Part shown: piece after piece, positions 32,349-45,070 of the stretch | Numbering within the stretch: the first letter of the stretch is position 1 | Layout: each line of letters starts with the position of its first letter | NCBI GenBank assembly: GCA_037952775.1 | Contig: JBANAY010000003.1 | Location: forward strand, 33,542,001-33,606,000 | From: Clonostachys chloroleuca | Taxonomy: Eukaryota > Ascomycota > Sordariomycetes > Hypocreales > Bionectriaceae | Direction of reading: 5' to 3' | DNA length: 64,000 bases | The notes under the pieces: generated by a model | The model's input: only the letters and a program-made list of their open reading frames with translations | The model's database searches: none | What the model was told of the DNA's origin: nothing | Made by a program: the position numbers and the translations under genes

Positions 32349-35095
32349 ATGCCCAAATCCAAGGCGCCAACTGGCGCATCGGGACCCGCCATGGCATCCG
32401 CCGCGCAATCCAGCAATGCCCATCCGGGACAGGCACAGGCACAGGCACCGGGCCACGGTCACGGTCAGAACCAGGATCAGCAGCAGCGCCCGCCAGGGAA
32501 GAAGCGGAGGAATCACCGAGGTGGGAGGAAGAAGCGCCAGCGGAGGAGGAGCTTTGCTATTCTTGACGAGGACTCCAACCACAGCGACGCAGACGAACCT
32601 CCGCGTGACGGACTATACCAGATCCGCTCTGCCAACTTGAGTGGGACGAGCATTGACAGCCAGGCCCTGCTTGACCATAGGTGCGTATCTACATCATATG
32701 AGACTCCATAACAGTGGTTGCCCGCCTTCCTCTTGCTGACCTGCGTGCGTCCATATAGAGAACACCAGCCTATGCGACTGAGGAGGGCCTCTACAGTTGG
32801 TCCCGCACCACTCTCCTCTGGCACTCTACCAAGTCCCCTCGTAACCACACCAGGAGGGAGTCGAAGACGAACATTACCAAACCTAAACTATAGTGATGAT
32901 GAGGATCCCATGAACGACTGGGACGAACGTACTCCGTTGATCGCGGAACCCGCGCGACGAAAGGACTCATACACTGGGGCAGCCTCGAGCTATGGCGCTG
33001 GATTCTCAACCTCTAGCAGACCGCGGAGTCGTGAGGCCTCGAGTATATCTTCGAATGCAAGGCGAGGCGCAGCTGCATTCGGAGCCAGGGACCGCTATCA
33101 CCATGTCAACAACCCGCCTTCCATCCCAGGATCGCCCAACTTCGGAGCAATCGATCGTAATGATATGACCCTTGGCGATGTGATGATTAGAGATGAGATC
33201 GATCTCCATGATGATAGTCCCGGGCACCTAAGTCAGGACGATGATGGCTTGACCGGCGGAGCAGCGCTTCGGGACAACAGGGCCGAGAAGGACGTATGCT
33301 TCCCTGTGTCAGGCATGTCAGAGAATGGCGACGATGATGTACAAGAGCGAGATTTCGGACTCAAACCTAGGACACGGCGGCGTCGCGGTAAATGGCCCGA
33401 TTTGTCAATCCTCGAGGAGTGGAAGCATATGGAGAAGGAGGATAGAAGTGAGGAACGCCGTGTTAAGAGGATTACGGAGCCTCAGCTCATCAATGGGCGC
33501 CTGCGCCCAGTGCGCAAGGGTTGGTTTGAAACCGATGGAGACAGCCCATATCGATTTACCTACTTCAACGAAGAGTTCCAGAGTACGATCCACAGCCAGA
33601 CCATCTCGGAGCTCGTACAGCCTGGGAGCGGATTTGAACAGTTGTTTATCCCTGAACCAAGGATATTGTCCGACGGCGAGAGTAGTGATGAGGAGGAGGA
33701 GGAGGCTCTGATGTCCGCCAAGCTGCACCGTCCTAGTGGAGGTGTAGATGGTGATTCCAAGATCCCCTCCCGACAGCCATCAGTAGCGGAAAGCCGCCGC
33801 GAGCAAGTGGTTTCTCCTCAGCAGGACATTTCCTCCGGAAGCTCTGGTCGTGTCTCGCCGACTAATCCAAAGTCGGTCGACCAAACCGCCGTGAGAGGCT
33901 CACAACATGGATCCCAGCAAACGTCTTACGAATCTTCGCGGATGCCTTCTCTACAGCCGTCCCAGGAACCTACCCAAGAGCCTTCTCAACAGTCATCTAA
34001 TGACCCAGAACCCAAGCCGAAGCAGATTCGGTACGGTGAACGCCCCGTATGGTGGCTTAATGTGCTCTGTCCAACCGAGGCCGAGATGAAGGTCATTTCA
34101 AAGGCTTTTGGTATCCATCCACTTACAGCTGAAGATATCATGCTACAAGAAGCCAGAGAGAAGGTCGAGTTATTCCGGCACTACTATTTCGTCAACTATC
34201 GCACTTTTGATCAGGACATCAACAGTGAAAACTATCTAGAGCCCGTGAACATGTATGTGGTCGTGTTCCGCGAGGGCGTGCTCAGTTTCCACTTCTCGGT
34301 CTCACCCCATCCTGCCAACGTGCGGCGCCGAATTCGACAACTTCGGGATTATCTGATACTCTCATCAGACTGGATCTCATACGCCATCATCGACGACATC
34401 ACTGACGTCTTCCAGCCTCTGATTCAAAATATCGAAGACGAAGTGGACGAGATCGACGAGGCCATTCTCCGGGTACACTCTGTCACGGACAAGCGGCAGC
34501 ACGATGAGAAGAAAAGAGACGATGCCTCTACCGTCGCCGAGTCGACAGGAGACATGCTCCGGCGTGTAGGCGACTGCCGCAAACGAGTCATGAGCCTGTA
34601 CCGTCTTCTGGGGAACAAGGCGGATGTTATCAAGGGATTTGCGAAGCGGTGCAATGAGCGCTGGGAAGTTGCGCCCCGGTCGGAAATCGGACTCTACCTT
34701 GGCGATATCCAGGATCACATCGTGACCATGACCTCGAACTTGGGGCACTATGAAAAGTATGTACCACCCAACCTCACCACTCTGCATGATGCATCTACTG
34801 ACACTTGCTCTTTCTTAGAATACTGGCTAGGTCTCATGCCAATTACCTCGCACAGATCAATATTCGCATGAACGAACGCCAAGAGCAGACCGCAGATGTT
34901 CTCGGCAAGCTCACCGTCCTGGGCACAATCGTCCTCCCGATGAACATCATCACCGGTCTCTGGGGCATGAACGTCTGGGTTCCTGGCCAGGAGTACGAAG
35001 GCGACTTGACCTGGTTTGTCTGTATAACGGCAGGGTTGTTCATATTTGGAATAGGATGCTACATGATCGCCAAAAGGGTCTACAAGATTGTCTAA
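32349..35095 (+). CDS. MNR2: CorA-like Mg2+ transporter, ALR/MNR2 type, 868 aa
   Basis: Exons 32349-32680, 32759-34756 and 34819-35095. A very long disordered N-terminal region (about 440 residues, with basic KKRRNHRGGRKKRQRRR near the start and acidic/Ser-rich parts) precedes the CorA domain, as in yeast Mnr2 of the vacuole membrane. The soluble domain includes WWLNVLCPTEAEM, HPLTAEDIM and YAIIDDITDVFQPLI. The membrane part at the C-terminus has the defining GMN signature (LWGMNVWVPGQ) between two helices (IVLPMNIITGL and FVCITAGLFIFGIGCYMI). It should move Mg2+ across the vacuolar or plasma membrane; the long N-terminus favours MNR2 over ALR1 but does not prove it. ATG 32349 is the first in frame. 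Confidence 0.9.
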
Positions 35096-35931
35096 GTTTG
35101 GACAATTGATAGACGAACTTGGCAGATGGATACAAAAACACATGCACAAAGAAAAAAAAAGACAAAGGGAAAGGAAAGCAAAACATAATCAGCATCGAGC
35201 ACATTACACGATTAGACATACTGTCACAGCTCAGCTATGCTCATGTTAAAGGCGTTTTTGGAGAGAGCGGACTCTACTGGTTTTTAGGTACTCACAAATT
35301 GATTTAGGAGTTGTTCAATATATAGACTGGAACTTCGAGGCTGCGTGGCGTGTTGTTGGATATGAATATATATTACTTTGAAAGGAGTGGAACCGAGGCG
35401 GATTCATAGATAGAGACGGAAACCTCGAAAAGGAATACACAGCAATGATTCTTGAATTGTGTGCAACACTAGTGAACAACCGTGATGTCAAAGTAGAGAT
35501 TGGAACAAAGGACGTCCGTCTGCCCTGGATATAATAAAGCTAACTACTTATCTAAGTGTGTACCCAATTTGCGACAACAGCAATAGAGCTGCCGATTAAC
35601 TCCTGACTCCGTTTAGCTCCTCCATAAAAGTCGACATGTACAGTCGGAAGGCCTGCTCAGATGAATAATCCCCTTCCATAGTATCTCCCATGAATGATTT
35701 GTACATTAAAACGAAAGTTGGTTGGAGCCGTAGCCATAACAAGACTAGACTAGATAAATGTTCTCTCGGTGCCTGGTTTTTTTTTTTGTAATAAGATAAC
35801 CACACATGATTTTCTCTTTGCTGATATTAAAGGCCCCTCTTTGACGATTTGGCCTGGGATTTAACGATCAACTTCTCGATATGCTAGCAACTCTGATGCT
35901 AGTCAGAGTGAGTGAAACGCGTCCGAACATG
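35096..35931. other. Intergenic between convergent genes
   Basis: 3' UTR space of the Mg2+ transporter and CstF-64 genes. Contains A-rich and T-rich runs (35150, 35780). No gene seen. Confidence 0.5.
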
Positions 35932-37070
35932 TTATCTTCGTTGCGCCCCAAATTGGGCTCGAAGAGCTCGGATCTGGGATCGCTCAGCTTCGGGAAGCAT
36001 GCTGATCTGATCCTCAGTAAGCTCTAGAACAGCTCTCATAAGAGCCTCGGGATCCTGAGCTGGAGGAGCGGCGACAGGGGCTGCGGCAGCAACAGAGACA
36101 GGAGCCGGAGGAGCGCCGTACCCATGAGCAGGAGGAGGTGCGTAGGGCGCGCCGGGTACCGGTGGCGTGCTGTTGGCAACCGGGGCGCCTTGGTATCCAG
36201 ATACATGAGGGGGAGGGAAGGTTGGGCTGGAGGCCTGAGGAGGAGGGGGCCACCCTGGACCACAAGTTGGATAGCTTCGGGCGAGACAAGACCCATGAGG
36301 AGTAGGGCCTGGAAAATGGCGGCACCGAGCTGTGGTGCTTGTGAAAGCAGCTCGGTAGCCCTTTGCGGTTCAGTTGTAGCAAGGGTCTTCATTTGGGCGA
36401 GGATGTCAAGCAGCTGAGAGGGTGGGAGGGTGTTCAATGTTTGAGAGATGGCATCGGTGCATTTCACGCCTGGGGGGAGTTCCTTGCCAGGGGGAGCTGA
36501 GGAATGGATGTGCTTTGCGAATAATTTCCAGCGCCGGTGCCATTAGCACCAGAAGCTTGGTGACTACCGGATCCCTAGATTTCAGGTCAGGACACGGGAA
36601 GACGTAAGGAATCGCCAACAGCCTGACTCACCTGGTTGTGGCCGTCCTCATTCGACTTCTGCTCGTTAGAGAAGTCTACACGAAGTTTCCGGCCCATTAT
36701 TTCGTAGTCGTTCAGGTTTCGCACAGCAGATGAGGCCGAATCTTGAAGAAAATGGAAGTTAGTGGGAGATCAGATCTCTGGGGACGGTGGTACGGTCTTG
36801 TGCCACGGTGCCACAAGGTTGGGACGAACCAGGATCGAGATATTCCGCGAATCCGAAGCCTTTAGGGCGCCCCGACTCGGAGTCGTATACTAAACGGAAC
36901 TTTTCGACTTTGCCAACGCTGTTGAAGATTTCGGTGATCTGCTCTTCGGAGAGACCTATGCAAGAGTTAGAACCTGGACGAAGAAGCGCGACTGAGAATG
37001 GAGAACGAGAGTACACACCATAGGGGATGTTTCCCACAAAGACAACGCGTGAAGGTGGCCTCGTAGACAT
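35932..37070 (-). CDS. RNA15: Cleavage stimulation factor CstF-64 / RNA15, with two apparent frameshifts
   Basis: Exons 37070-37019, 36955-36830, 36741-36632 and 36574-35932. The N-terminal RRM has RNP2-like [10 protein letters not shown] and RNP1 KGFGFAEY, followed by [16 protein letters not shown]. The hinge domain ([20 protein letters not shown] to QALLLMGLV) binds the CstF-77/Hinge partner. A Pro/Gly/Ala-rich stretch leads to the C-terminal three-helix domain ([20 protein letters not shown] ending RAQFGAQRR). It binds the GU-rich element in pre-mRNA 3'-end formation. Two breaks exist: one near 36495-36530 before the hinge (exact base unclear), one at the G-run 36245-36249 after VVQGG. Adding one base at each gives 310 aa, ending at TAA 35932-35934. 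Without this repair the C-terminal domain is not seen in any long frame. Confidence 0.9.
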
Positions 37071-37753
37071 TGTGGCAGAGTTCTGGCTGGATGCGCGGAC
37101 AATGGTTTGCGAAGCTTGGACTCAGGTTGGTGGTGGACAAAGGAAGAAGCTTCGACAGCCTTATGAAGCGGTCGGATTAAGTCGCACTGGTTCAACAGTA
37201 GATAATTGAGTTATACCAAAAGCTAGTCGCATGCTCTTGAGGAAGAATCCGGTCAATAATTGCGGTGAAGAGCTCGTCTCTGGCCTGCCATCTACCATTA
37301 CAACGTAGGAGGAAAATAACTGCGACGAGAGCAACATCCACTAGGCAGGCTGAAGCTTAAAGTTGTCGCGCCTAACCTGCACTTGGCGCCGATAAGGCTC
37401 TTATCGGTACCGCCCGACTTTTTGCCGGGCTGTTGGACACCCCGGACCCTTGCTCATCCGCCACATTCCTAGACGGGCCTTAACTCAAGGTCAGCCGCGT
37501 GTAACTAGCTCTACTTGCGACTGTGGCCTTAACTTAGAGTCCACCTTTCCCTTGTCTTCTTACCAGCCGCAAGCACCTTGGGTTGCCAATTCACTCTTTT
37601 CCTGGCGTACGGAAATATCTTCTTCTTCTTCTTTCATGCGCGCTTTCCATTTATTCTAGTCTCTTCATAGCGGTTCTCTAGCGCCTCGCGAAAGTTCCGG
37701 GGACAGCTCCGCCATAGCTCCCATTCCTAACACGACAAACCGATTTCGCAACT
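37071..37753. other. Divergent promoter region CstF-64 / ERV46
   Basis: 683 bp between divergent starts, with CT-rich leader near ERV46 (37540-37740). No gene seen. Confidence 0.5.
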
Positions 37754-39217
37754 ATGGCTCCCAAGTCGAGGTTCACGAGGCTCGATGCCTTCACGAAGAC
37801 AGTCGATGAGGCTCGCATTCGCACGACTAGCGGTGGTATTGTTACGATTGTGTCCATTATCGTGGTCTTGTTTTTGGCTTGGGGTGAATGGGCAGACTAT
37901 CGCCGGGTGGTAGTACAGCCAGAGCTGGTTGTAGACAAGGGAAGAGGTGCGTACGCGTGTAAACTCACAATTGGACATTTCGGATGCAATTGGTTACTGT
38001 GAAGCATACTAATCCGTTCCTCGTCCTCCTCAGGCGAACGAATGGAGATCCATTTGAACATGACGTTTCCTCATCTGCCGTGCCAGCTCTTGACGCTCGA
38101 TGTCATGGATGTCTCAGGTGAACAGCAGCATGGTGTTAAGCATGGTGTCCAGAAAGTCCGTCTCGAGTCTGAGGCCAAGGGCGGCGGTGTGATCGATGTG
38201 CGCGCTCTTGCCCTCCACGATGAAAGTGCTGATCATTTGGACCCCGACTATTGTGGTGACTGCTATGGTGCCGGAGCCCCGGCGACTGCGTCCAAGCAAG
38301 GATGCTGCAATACCTGCGACGAAGTTAGAGAGGCTTATGCGCAAGCGAACTGGGCTTTCGGCAGAGGCGAGAACGTCGAGCAGTGTGAGCGTGAGCACTA
38401 TGGCGAGAGGCTGGATGCTGAGAGAGAGGAGGGCTGCCGTATTGAGGGCAACATCCAGGTGAACAAGGTTGTAGGAAACTTCCACTTTGCTCCCGGTCGC
38501 AGCTTCAGCAACGGAAACATGCATGTCCATGATGTCAAGACCTACTTCGAGGTGCCCAACGACAAGGTCAAGCACGACTTCAGCCACCGAATCCATTCCC
38601 TCCGCTTTGGCCCCCAGCTCCCCGAGTCTCTCTCCAAGAAGCTGGGCCGTGCCGAGCTCCCCTGGACCAACCATCACCTCAACCCGCTCGACGGAACTCG
38701 CCAGGACACTCAGGACCCCAACTTCAACTATATGTACTTTGTTAAGATTGTGCCTACGTCATATCTTCCCCTCGGCTGGCGAAAGAACATCCGCCGAGTT
38801 GCTGATATGTTGAACGACTCTCCTGACCTTGGTACTCTGGGCCAAGCTGCTGATGGTAGCCTTGAGACACACCAGTACTCAGTCACCAGCCACAAGCGAA
38901 GCTTGTCCGAGGCTGATGATTCGGCCGAGGGACACCCTGAGCGACTGCATACCCGTGGCGGAATTCCTGGTGTCTTTTTCTCTTATGTAAGTGGCCGAAA
39001 TGTAGGCAATATGGGCCCAATAGCAAATGCTAACAAGTGATAGGACATTTCTCCCATGAAGGTTATTAACAGAGAGGAACAGAGCAAGACATTCCTTGGT
39101 TTCTTGGCTGGTCTCAGCGCTATCGTTGGTGGAACTTTGACCGTAGCCGCTGCCATTGACAGGGGCCTCTTTGAGGGTACAACGAGGCTCAAGAAGATGC
39201 GATCCAAGGACCTATAA
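37754..39217 (+). CDS. ERV46: ER-Golgi vesicle protein ERV46 (ERGIC3), 439 aa
   Basis: Exons 37754-37946, 38034-38986 and 39044-39217. The N-terminal RFTRLDAFTKTVDEARIRTTSGG, then a membrane span (IVTIVSIIVVLFLAWGEW), match the family start. The lumenal domain carries the family CxxC elements (CGDCYGA, GCCNTCDEV) and the core PGRSFSNGNMHVHD; the block NHHLNPLDG follows. A second span near the C-terminus (FLGFLAGLSAIVGGTLTVAAAI) is followed by a short cytosolic tail KKMRSKDL. ERV46 pairs with ERV41 to cycle between ER and Golgi in COPII/COPI vesicles and retrieves ER proteins. The last intron is 57 bp and needed to reach the second span. Confidence 0.93.
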
Positions 39218-42031
39218 ACGTAGACGGTAGAGACGAGGAAGACGGGGAAAACAAAACAAGCGACCATATACGAACGTTGGAAAGCAAGAGGACCCCACCC
39301 ATATGAACTTCAAGTTTGAATTTAGGTCACATCAGTAGGAATGGGCAGGAAGATGTCAGGAGTGACGGGTGAGGTGTGGCTGGAGAGACAGTGTCTGTGC
39401 TGTAGTTTGCTTTTTGAGGATTTGATGGCTGCCACGGGCAGTTTCCACGCATATACCGGGCATAGGGCGTTACGGGCTGGAATTTCTTTCTTTACATTTT
39501 TGTCCTGTAGAGCACTGTAGCAGCTTCAAACCGTATTTTCTTGGGTCTTTTAATGCGTACCTACATGTAAGAAACCGGGCGGCGCTGATCGTGGATGTGA
39601 TCTGGCCGAGCGATGTCTGATGGCGTGCTGCAGTGTGGGAGGCATTGGCCAATCAGGAATAGACTCTCACATACATGAACTTTTTCCCCCCTCAGATCAT
39701 AATGGTGTCTCAGCCCCCAGTAGGAGGAGGTGCGACAGTTCTCCCTTGCTCTGATGTCACCGGACATCTTCTGGCGCAGTAGCGTTTGTAAACCATGCAC
39801 CCTGTGCTCTGACCTCCCACCGAATACAGATCAGATTGGCAGTACAAGCTGAGGAGACGAGATTCGATGCACACAGACTATTAAACCCAATAAATGGTCC
39901 TAGTCCATCACCGTTTAGGCGAGCGTGTTGTGTACGTCGTCTCATTGACTGAGAAAACAAGGCAATGCAAGCTCGTTTACCTCTCACCGGGCCGTCCTGG
40001 CCTCAGCTGAATACATTGGATATGTTGATTGTGTCAGTGCAACGCATACATTTGCACACATACAATAAACAACCTGGCAGTGCAATTGATGCCCGCATCT
40101 AGTCTATAAATAACACGATTATTGGACCTCGTCCACGCGTAAAGGCACACGTGGATGCTAGTATGTACTGCGGCAGACCCGTTCGTCATTGCTGTGGAGG
40201 CTAAACAGAGCTTTGGAAGTTGCTAGTGCTATTGAGTAAACGCCAATCCTGCTGCCAGCAACTTACTAAAAATGGGTTTGCTGCAAACTCCAAAGCCAAA
40301 ATCGCAGTGCTGTGGCCCCGACTGGATCATGCTTCACCCTTGCGGGATACATGGAGGAACTGCAGGACGTAATAATGACTGGATGGACTGGATTGCAAGC
40401 ACATAGCAGGTAGTTTGATTAGATTTGCTCTCCTCTATGCTGCCCCTTGCCCCGGCTGAAACACTCTTCACACGCGAGCAAAACTCTGGTGGAGGAAAGA
40501 GACACAAACGGTCGGAGGGTTGCATTCGGCTGGTGCAATTGGCCCCTCTCGTCCACAGGCTATCCCAATGAAGACGGGGCCCCGATCTATTAATCTGGAT
40601 TCAACACGAGAATTCAGAAAGGAGACGCCAATTAGAACCCCTTGGCCACTGTAACCAAGGAGCCTGTAGCAGCCCCCGCTGTGGACGCTCCTTACCGTTG
40701 AGTGGATGCTGGCGAAATGAGCGTGGATGCGACAGACAGATGCACCCCAGACAGTGGCTGTGGGTTGCCAATGATTTGCGGCAGGACCCTGCTGTGTATG
40801 TGGGTGGGTCACTGCCGCCGCACTGACTACAATCGGGACCTCCGTGGGCGGAACCTGTGACCATGGATCTGGCCCAAGTGCGTGGCAAATTGGGCCCCTC
40901 CTGTGTTAGTAGTACCTCATCTGCCCGTACCGCGTCGTCTCCCTGCACCGGGTCGGTACCTCGAGCCAGCGAGGCAGAGGCACTGTTCTCCTCGGTGCTA
41001 GCACACGGGAAGAAGACACTTGGGCGGGGTATCAAGGGGCGAGGCTCCATTTCATCAGTGATGGATGCTACGTACCAGAACGCTAAGCACTGACCTAGCA
41101 TTAAACAACCAAACATTGGCCGGGCCACTGAACGAACGGCCCTGCCACGTCCGCTCCCGCTGTTTGGCAACCCCCAGGCTGTGGATGAATTGGATGCTAT
41201 CTGTACAACGCACTCTCCACGGCACTCACCTGCTGTCTCCTTTCATTCACCGATCACTCTCCAACAACACCAGGGTGCCATTCCCTGGGGTCTCGACTCT
41301 CCTCACTCTCCATCTCTCGTTTGTCAAGGCCCTAGACCTCTCGCGACACTCAACAAGCTTGTTCCGCTAGCTCCTCGTTGATCAATCTGCACACAACAAC
41401 AAGCGGGACCTCCTTCAGCAGTCACGCTCGCATCACACCCTTGGAGCCAAACTTGCGCTTTCGCATCGCAGTCATTCGTTCCGAGTCCATTCTCTTGATT
41501 TTCGCTTCTTACCAAGTGTATATGCTTTCCCGGTCAATTTTATTTCTCCTCGAATGCGCAATTTGGTTTGCATTAATTTCCTCCCACTCGACAAGCACAC
41601 AGACCTTCCGAATCGGCCAGTAGCCCCATGCGCTCGTCCTCTCCTTCCACGATACTCCAGTGTAGCTGCTCTCTCCTTCGCTCGACTACACATACATCGT
41701 TCAACTAGACGGGTTTAAATCGTGGCGCATCTTGTTTTCTCTTGCTGCCTCGGATCATCATATCACTGTGCAACCAATGCCTCTTTCCCGAATGAGCATT
41801 CTTGGTGTCGGAGAACAACATATCCTGGCCATCATCTTCTGAGCAAAGGTTGCCCTTCATCTTTGGTGAAGCCGACTGGCCGGGGCAATTGAGTACTTTG
41901 CGACTACATCAGACGTGCTTTTCCCGATTGTCTCAACCCTCGACGAGGACTCGAATTAGGTTCATTTTCGCAAAGGGCAGGAGAGGTTCTATTCAACAGC
42001 TGACCCAGGGCCGACTGAACTGCTGCTCAAC
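39218..42031. other. Long intergenic region upstream of the Nif1-like gene
   Basis: 2.8 kb without a convincing gene. Several overlapping open frames exist around 40600-41170 on both strands but lack motifs and clear codon bias. From about 41200 to 42030 the + strand is CT-rich, consistent with a long leader, possibly with a leader intron. Confidence 0.5.
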
Positions 42032-44448
42032 ATGTCGAAGCGACCGAATATCCTGGACCTGAGGTTAAACTCCTCCCAGTCAGTCAACTCCGCCTCTTCG
42101 CGAGCCTTGCGATCGCCGCGCATGCATGTAGCGGGGGAGGCGCCCCCTGAGCTGTCCCCCCTCGATGCCTTTGCTTTGCAGAGTCGCCTGTTGGCGAAGC
42201 AACTCCAGGAAGGCTCAAGGGAAAGGAGGATGAGCCGGTTGCCTCCATTGACTGTAGAAAGCCCGCTTATTGTCCAGGGTCGTTCCGACTACTTTCGATC
42301 CATGTCCCAGGAGGAAGAGGAGGAAGAAGAAAGAAGGATGCAGTTTGGACAGCCAAGCCCTGGCCTGGGCTTGAGGACAGAGACCGAGGAGCCATTCGAT
42401 GAACACGATAGACCAATGTCGATGCACCCAAGGATGAGTAGAATCCCGTCAGTTTCTGAAGAGTCGTCGTCGAAACCAGCGATTCCACCTCGCGACCCAG
42501 GTCGCGGTCGGTTAAGGCTTATTGAGGAGGACTCTACATTCTTTGGTGGAAGAACTGAACGTTCCCCGTCACCATTGACAGAGACGCGATCGCAGCCCGA
42601 GAAGAGAACAGAAAGTTCTTCACCGACTCGTAGAGATCATTCGCTGCCTCTCCCATCTACAACAAACAACACTCCTCGCCCCGAAACGCCTGAACAGCCC
42701 AATCCACGGTCGTTGGATGACCTGGGCTTAGCACCTCCTGCTACAAGGAGTGGCCTTCCGCCCCGCAAGTCGAGCACCGTATCCTCTCAGCTCAGCATAC
42801 ATGATGAAGAGCCACCCGCTCAGCTTTCAGGTGCCGCTCAAGCTTTACGCCACCGAAAGATGTCATCAGGTGGCGGTACCTTTTCTGCCATGTCACCTGT
42901 GATTGGTCGTCCTGGGAGATCACCATCTGCCGGCTCCGACTCTTCGGCTTTGCCCAGACCATCTTTCAACTTCTCTCGGCCCATGAGCCGGCCAGGGACG
43001 CCAAACTTTGAACCTCCTTCAAGGCTCGGTACCCCATCTCGACAGGCCTCCTCGGATAGCCAGCCCTCATTTATTCTGGCCGATGATTCAGCCCACACCC
43101 CGGTCAGCATGTACAGTGAGAGCTTCCAAGATCAGGCTGCCGATGATCTCGCACGGGGCGCACCTTCATATATATACTCCAAGTTCACATTACCTAGAGG
43201 TAAGGAAATACAGCGGTCTGAGCCTTTGGAGACAACAACCGCACCGGCATCTTTTACATGGGATCAGCCACCGATCCCTCCTAGCAACATTCAGCAACTT
43301 CCGGCAGGAGCACCTCCTTCCCCACCAACTCGGCCCTCGACTTCTTCCGTCAAGCCTGCCCCTGAGGACAGCAACCTCCTGAACACTCTAGCAAGACCAT
43401 CCACAGAGGCAGGGAAACGTAGTCTAGAGAGCTCGTTGACCCCAACGCTGCCACCACTCAGCCGCGAAACGTCTGCTCCCATGTTCGGCACGCGGCTATC
43501 TACAGATGTGGCTCCCAGAGGGCGTTCTCGTTCAACTCCAGCAGAGGAGTCTGGCCAACCGAAGCCAGCAATTACCAGGACTCCAACTTCTGCTACTACA
43601 AGCGACTCGGCCAGCACTATCCGTCCACCAACTACAGCCCGCTCTGCCGCACCTTCGGCATCTGAGATGACGGTGGAGGAGCATCTCGCCAAGGGTATCG
43701 AATGTCACGAGAACGGGTCCCTGAAAGAGTCAACATACCATCTGAGATATGCTGCTCGTCATAACAACCCCACCGCTATGCTTCTCTATGCACTGGCTTG
43801 CCGACATGGATGGGGGATGCGTGAAAACCAGAAGGAAGGTGTCGAGTGGCTGAGAAAGGCTGCTGAGTACGCTAGTATTGAGATTGCAGATGATGAGGGC
43901 CACGTGAAAGAAGGAAAGCATGTTGATTATATTGAAAGACGAACCCGGAAAGCCCAGTTTGCACTGAGCATTTACGAGCTTGGCGTTAGCCATATGAATG
44001 GCTGGGGAATTGAGCAGGACAAGTCTCTTGCACTGAGATGCTTTGAGATCGCTGGTAGTAAGTTACCCATCCTAATTCGTTTTCGAGCATACCGGATGCT
44101 GACCGCATACCGCAGACTGGGGTGACGTTGATGCCCTTTTGGAAGCAGGATTCTGTTATGCAAAGGGTGTTGGATGCAAGAAGAACCTGAAAACCAGTGC
44201 TCGCTTTTACCGTATGGCCGAAGCTAAAGGAATGAGCATGGTTGGCAACAGTTGGTATGTATTCCCGTCTATTTTCTTTTTGGTTGTGGAACGTTGTGCT
44301 TACACCAGAATTTAGGATTCACAAGTCCAAGTATATGGATGACCCTGAAGAAACAACCACCGCCACCACCAAGGAATCTCCCAAGAAAGAAAAGCGAAAG
44401 GCTCGAAGCAAGTCCCGCACCAGGGCTATGTTTGGACTCAAGTCCTAA
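42032..44448 (+). CDS. Sel1-repeat protein, Nif1-like mitosis inhibitor homologue, 765 aa
   Basis: Exons 42032-44057, 44116-44254 and 44316-44448. The first 540 residues are Ser/Pro/Arg-rich and look disordered, with many possible phosphosites. From TVEEHLAKGIECHENG onward there are Sel1/TPR-like repeats: ESTYHLRYAARHNNPTAMLL, ALACRHGWGMRENQKEGVEW, YELGVSHMNGWGIEQDKSLA, and EAGFCYAKGVGCKKNLKTSA from exon 2. A Lys-rich tail (KKEKRKARSKSRTR) ends the protein. The layout matches fission yeast Nif1, which restrains the kinase Nim1 and so delays mitosis, and related fungal proteins. The role is inferred from layout only. Both introns are required to complete the third repeat and the tail. Confidence 0.75.
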
Positions 44449-45070
44449 GCCATTCCTGGGCTTTATTTATGTGCAAACTCACTGCACTTCTCATGATCAC
44501 GAACCAGTCATTTATTTGCACCCATATGCCACGGAGTTCTGGACGGAGATCACAGGCATTGCATACCGGAATGGTACAATGCAAAGCATATCCTAATCGT
44601 TCCCTACTTTTGCTTTGTTATTACGATCTGAACGGCCTCTGGCGCACGACATCGCGGCGCTCTTTTTTATCCTTTTTAGGGAAGCGCAGTTTAATTCGAT
44701 ATCGGTAGCTGGAGTGGTTTCTTTTGTCTTTGATGTCACACATTTTCACTCGGTCAACCTTGGAAGATCAAAAAAGGCTGTCTATATAAGAGTCACATGC
44801 ATACTAGGCGCACTGTTTATTCGATCCAATGAGATCACATCTCATATCGTTATTTAATGTAACAAGCCTGTCAATAGCTGCAAGAATCACCCTATTATGA
44901 GGTGCCAGTAATTAACAATCAAGAAAAGAACCGTCATATATGTACTAAATGTTCAAGATTGGGTGAGGCAGGATTGTAGAAGGAACGTGCTTCCACGATC
45001 GTTTTATCATTTGGAAAGATTTATTCTTATTTATTTATTGCCTGTAATAACGCCGCCATAATCCCACTGT
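44449..45070. other. Intergenic between convergent genes
   Basis: AT-rich 3' UTR space between the Nif1-like gene and PUP1. Nothing recognised. Confidence 0.5.

Noticed and set aside
35150..35175. A-rich tract as a processed pseudogene tail
   Set aside because: Lies in the ordinary 3' UTR of the Mg2+ transporter gene with interruptions by G and C; no upstream duplicate sequence seen.
40601..41170. 189-codon open frame on the minus strand in the ERV46/Nif1-like gap
   Set aside because: No motif, Cys/Pro/Arg-rich shadow composition, overlapping frames on the other strand equally open; a GC-rich leader region explains it.
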